NCBI GenBank assembly: GCA_902729315.2
Contig: LR746279.1
Span: 3,814,001 to 3,878,000 of the forward strand
Direction: 5' to 3'
Length of the DNA stretch: 64,000 nucleotides
Source: Spirodela intermedia
Taxonomy: Eukaryota; Streptophyta; Magnoliopsida; Alismatales; Araceae
In this document: piece after piece, positions 60,473 to 64,000 of the stretch
Layout of the letters: each line of letters begins with the position of its first letter
How positions within the stretch are numbered: the stretch's first letter is position 1
Position numbers and translations under genes: made by a program
Notes under the pieces: model-generated
Database searches by the model: none
The model's input: only the letters and a program-made list of their open reading frames with translations
What the model was told of the DNA's origin: nothing

Positions 60473-60521
60473 TGAAAACAGGGAACTCACCAGGGTCAGA
60501 TTCAATGGTGCACCAAGACAT
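56369..60521 (-). CDS. Ubiquitin C-terminal hydrolase, UCH37/UCHL5 type (5 coding exons, 345 aa)
   Basis: Exons, high to low: 60491-60521, 59249-59295, 57514-57560, 57314-57416, 56369-57178; all GT-AG, phases agree, 1038 nt. Starts [20 protein letters not shown], the standard UCH peptidase C12 opening. Catalytic set: oxyanion Gln in FFASQ, nucleophile Cys in NNACATQA, His in DDVYHFLSY and Asp in YELDGLK. The C-terminal extension after the catalytic domain has a coiled region ([16 protein letters not shown]) and the UCH37-like tail [22 protein letters not shown], which in homologues binds the proteasome receptor RPN13 and INO80 partners. This separates it from short UCHL1/UCHL3 types. Plant homologues are UCH1 and UCH2. 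Role: removal of ubiquitin at the proteasome or chromatin. No missing residues seen. Confidence 0.94.
57561..59248 (-). other. UCH intron 2 (1.7 kb)
   Basis: Large intron between the second and third coding exons; no other gene recognised inside it. Contains A/T runs near 57720-57740 and 58543-58558. Confidence 0.7.
60431..60468. repeat. (GA)n microsatellite in UCH intron 1
   Basis: About 19 GA units preceded by a 20-nt A run, 23 bp below the first coding exon, so close to its splice donor. Confidence 0.95.
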
Positions 60522-61740
60522 GGCGAATAAGTAATAACTGCACAGACATTAAGACATTTGCAGGTTAATAGAGTGTATGCAACAAGATGCCACAGTAGAA
60601 AATAACTCGAACGCAAAGGATGGTTTCTGGAGTATACAGGATGTGTGAAAGAAAGAGGTTGCTTATTTTGTGAGGAAGAGATCCTCCTCCCGAAGAAGGT
60701 GGAAACGCACAAATTTATAAAGAGGGATAATCAAAGGTCAATTATATATAAGATAAAACTCCCGCAACCATACAATGGTAGAAATCTAATCTGATACATT
60801 ATTACCCAGTCTCTGTCCCTCGAAAGTTCCCGACCTTAATCACATCTTGGATATCTAGCCATCAAAGAAGGTTTCCTTGAGTCGCCAAATCAGTTTACCT
60901 CTGCTGTTTGACCCGACTAGAAAAGTTCTGGTTCAGACGAAGAATTTTGTATGATCACGTCCAAATGCGTCTATTTGCGGCTAAATTTGCCATTGACCAT
61001 GAACCGAAACTGTCTTTCTAAAAAAATGATATCCATATCACGAAGGAATGCCCCTGTGAGACTACCTCCAGTTCTAGCTGTAGCATTGACGGCTGAAGAA
61101 AGAGGGAGAGGGAGAAACAGAGAGATAGAAACCATAACATCGACTTCCTCGAGTAAAAAGTACCACTAATAGCGAAGGGAAGGAATAAAGGATCACAATA
61201 CCCTGACAAAGGGCATCAGAGCCATGCGTAGAGCCCAATCCATCCAGAGGCCAGGAATGAACCCTTGGATGTCCCGCCCAGGGTTCCGGAGCCTACGCCC
61301 TAGAAAAACCGGCGCACTGAAAATCCAAAACTTCCACGGAAGCACTACCCCCAAATCCCGCTGGCACGGCTTAGCAAACTATACATGCAGTAAAATCCTA
61401 CCGCAAATGGGTTTATCTAATGAAGAACGCTAATAGAGAGGGAAGAATCACCCACCAGCAATCGACAACGGCAGCAGAGCCCTACCGCCACCTGTGCAGA
61501 GACCCGAGCGAGAAGGGGTGGCGCGGGGGGCGCAAATTAATCTAGGGTATATGAAGAATTGCGGCCGCCGCAAGGGAAAAAAGAAACCGCTAAAGCCCAG
61601 TCTCCGCTCTGGGCTACGCCTCCGATGCTCATGCAAGCCGCTTTTCCCTACAGAAGCGCTAACAGCAACAACGACCAAGAGCGCAGGCCGCAGGAGCCCT
61701 CGACGGTGCGGTCGCGGCTAGTTCGCTCGGCTCAACTCCC
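60522..61740 (-). other. Probable UCH 5' UTR exon and leader intron
   Basis: A splice acceptor-like TGTCTGTGCAG ends at 60541, 19 nt before the ATG. A GC-rich stretch at about 61457-61740 ends at a GTGGGT donor (61451-61456) and would serve as first non-coding exon. Leader introns are common in plant housekeeping genes. No protein gene recognised in this stretch; transcript evidence would settle it. Confidence 0.35.
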
Positions 61741-61819
61741 TAAAAACGGTGATTTTGGATGGACCCAGAACGTCACTAAGAAATTAGAGACCCGCCCAAC
61801 AGGCTCGCACAAGAAAGCA

Positions 61820-61825
<6 letters not shown>

Positions 61826-61881
<56 letters not shown>

Positions 61882-61882
61882 A
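61826..61882. repeat. Compound (CT)n(CA)n microsatellite
   Basis: About 15 CT units followed directly by about 13 CA units, upstream of the UCH gene. Confidence 0.95.
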
Positions 61883-61883
61883 C

Positions 61884-64000
61884 TCCCTCTCCACTGGGTG
61901 TACACCGAGTAACATTGAGTCTTCTGAGTTGACATGTAGAACTCATTGATGCTATAATATCTTACTGCCCTCTACATTCATTTCTACTTATGCGACTATG
62001 ACCGTTGGTCCCATTAAACTTTACTGAAGAGGCTACTATTGAGTCTATCTCTCCTCTCCAAATATTTAAGTTGGTCAAACTCATACGTAAGTTGAGTTTG
62101 TCTTGTTGAATTCAAGGCCATATTGGGATCAAGTAGCAGTTAAATTGATTGATTTATATTACTTAGTTTGACTTATTCCCTTCAACATTTAAATCTTCAC
62201 ATTTACAAGTCAATTTATTTAACCTTCTTAGATTAATAGGTGTGAGACATAGATTTTTAAAGTGGCTTGGCCCACCACTTACATCTATTTTTTAAGAATA
62301 ATCAACATTCTTAGATTCCACTAAGATCAATCATTCAACCATAACTATTGATTGCCAACAACTCTAGATTTATAACTTTATAAGGACAACAACTATTTAT
62401 TAAGTTCGCTCCCCTCTAGTGATTAAACAAGGATTTAATCACAAATTTATCTCACAAATAATGAGAAACTTTTCACTATGGATAGTTTTCTAGAAGATAA
62501 TATTGATTGATAGTGTCCAAAAATTCAATGATGAAGATGAAGTTTGAGACAATTTTCATTATCTTGTTTTGGTCATATTACTAGCAGAGAATTGAAAGTA
62601 TTATAGTTTCCAAAATGTTGAGGTAGATCAATCCATGCTTAAATAATGATCCTTAACTCAATGTTTTCCTATAGTTTGATCAGCTAGCTAAGACATTAAT
62701 TTATCACGAGATTTTCTATTCAAAAGCTCAATGGGAGGGCTGAGGTCATAAGAAAGATAGAGATGAACGTTTTAAAATAATTAGCCATTAGAAAGATATA
62801 GTATTTATAAGGAAATCATGTAAGAAAATCTTTTTGGATTTTAACGATTTTGTCTAGTTTTCTTAAAATAAACATAAATTTAAATGGACAGGAAACCAAT
62901 AGGGAAAGTTTACTAAGAGTTTCTATATCCTCAAGATAAGATAAAATAGATAAGTGGTTCCGTTAAGTTGTAACATCCATATCCAAATTGTGTTGATTCA
63001 AATCAATAAAATAATGATACCATATTGTGTACACAAAATTTGATTATGCATGTCTTATTAAAAAAATAATTCAGCTATAAAAGCTAATATGAATCATCTC
63101 AAATAAAATGTCATCATCAAATATATATTCACTCACGATCTCAATATATAAAATCACTTCTTTAGTCAATCATAATATTTAAAATTAATTTATAAAAGGT
63201 AATAATTAATACTCAGAAATTATGTATGACATAATTAATATCTTGAATTAAATTGATTAATTTGATATCAAAACCTTTTGAGACTCATGTTGTAATATCA
63301 TTACTTCATGATAAATTGGTTAGGCTTTCATACTCATATTTTGTTTCATAAATTTCATTTAAATTTTCTAATCATTTCTTGTCTTACTATGGCAGTTTTT
63401 TTACATATTAGTAATTTCTATAATAGTTGAAAAAATAATTTCATGTAATGAAATTAATCAGCTGAATAAATTTTAAAATCATAAGTTATGAATGTAAATT
63501 AATTTTTTTTGAAAAACTTTTTTAAAATTCTATTTATACATTCTTATATTTAACATCATATCAAGCATATTTAGAATTAACCATAATTCCATCTTTTAAT
63601 TGATCTAATAATTATTTATCATCATCAAAGCATCATATATTTAATACTCAAACACATCTACAAGATATATTTGTGCTCTCAAAAACATCTATATAATTTG
63701 CCCTAGCATGTATAACTAATATAATTTGCCCTTTAATGGCATATCTCATCTCAAGTATCCCCTCAAGTAAATTCCCCCACTTACTGATGTATTAAAAGAT
63801 AATGTATGGTGAGTGGTCATGGTAGACACATTTGACACACTTCTATATAATGACACTTAGTCTTTTGTGACTTGTCATCCTAACATAAATGCAAATTGAT
63901 CTTTTGATTAAAATCTAAAATTGATGGATTCATTGAGTAGCACAAGGCACAACTCATATTTAAGGGTTTCTAACATTAATTAAGGATTGACTCTTAATAA
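61884..64000. other. AT-rich intergenic spacer at window end
   Basis: No coding frame above background, no RNA gene and no clear repeat family recognised. Confidence 0.6.

Overview
This is a plant nuclear genomic window. The evidence is spliced genes with GT-AG introns (one GC-AG), plant-specific protein families (trichome-birefringence-like acetyltransferase, nodulin-like/NFD4-type transporter, EAR-motif C2H2 zinc finger), decayed Ty3/gypsy and Ty1/copia retrotransposons, and many GA/TC microsatellites. Very GC-rich first exons inside AT-rich introns and spacers suggest a monocot, but the species cannot be named from the sequence.

Layout. (1) 1-2.6 kb, minus strand: a one-finger C2H2 protein with an EAR repressor motif, and the last exon of a Glu/Asp-rich nuclear-type protein. 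(2) 3.7-22.9 kb, plus strand: an array of one RING-H2 gene family. Copy A (4218-6023) has an intact six-exon, 201-residue reading frame. Copies B (7.2-9.9 kb), C (16.0-18.9 kb) and D (21.9-22.8 kb) are pseudogenes with different lesions, and E (10.5-10.9 kb) is a promoter-only remnant. A 52-residue secreted-peptide candidate with its own TATA box lies between them on the minus strand (13483-13641). (3) 23.1-34.8 kb: a decayed 7.5-kb Ty3/gypsy element with both LTRs, split by a 1.64-kb GC-rich nested insertion, then two copies of a segment carrying decayed Ty1/copia pol and a shared 3' flank. (4) 35.0-60.5 kb: five minus-strand housekeeping-type genes in a row, each rebuilt here exon by exon with all splice phases agreeing. 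They are a plastid-type CobW/ZNG1 GTPase (464 aa), a mitochondrial MICU calcium-uptake regulator (491 aa), a TBL polysaccharide O-acetyltransferase (454 aa), an NFD4/nodulin-like MFS transporter (584 aa) and a UCH37-type ubiquitin C-terminal hydrolase (345 aa). (5) 61.9-64 kb: AT-rich spacer.

The five right-hand genes do not form a pathway. They serve metal delivery, mitochondrial calcium, wall acetylation, transport and deubiquitination, and only share strand and spacing. The left half is the dynamic part: local duplication followed by decay of a ubiquitin-ligase gene, with transposon nesting beside it. The items most worth following up are the RING array with its one surviving shortened copy, the small secreted-peptide gene, and the nested insertion carrying a USE/TATA pair with Pol III-like spacing.

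All gene names come from recognising motifs by eye; no database search was run.
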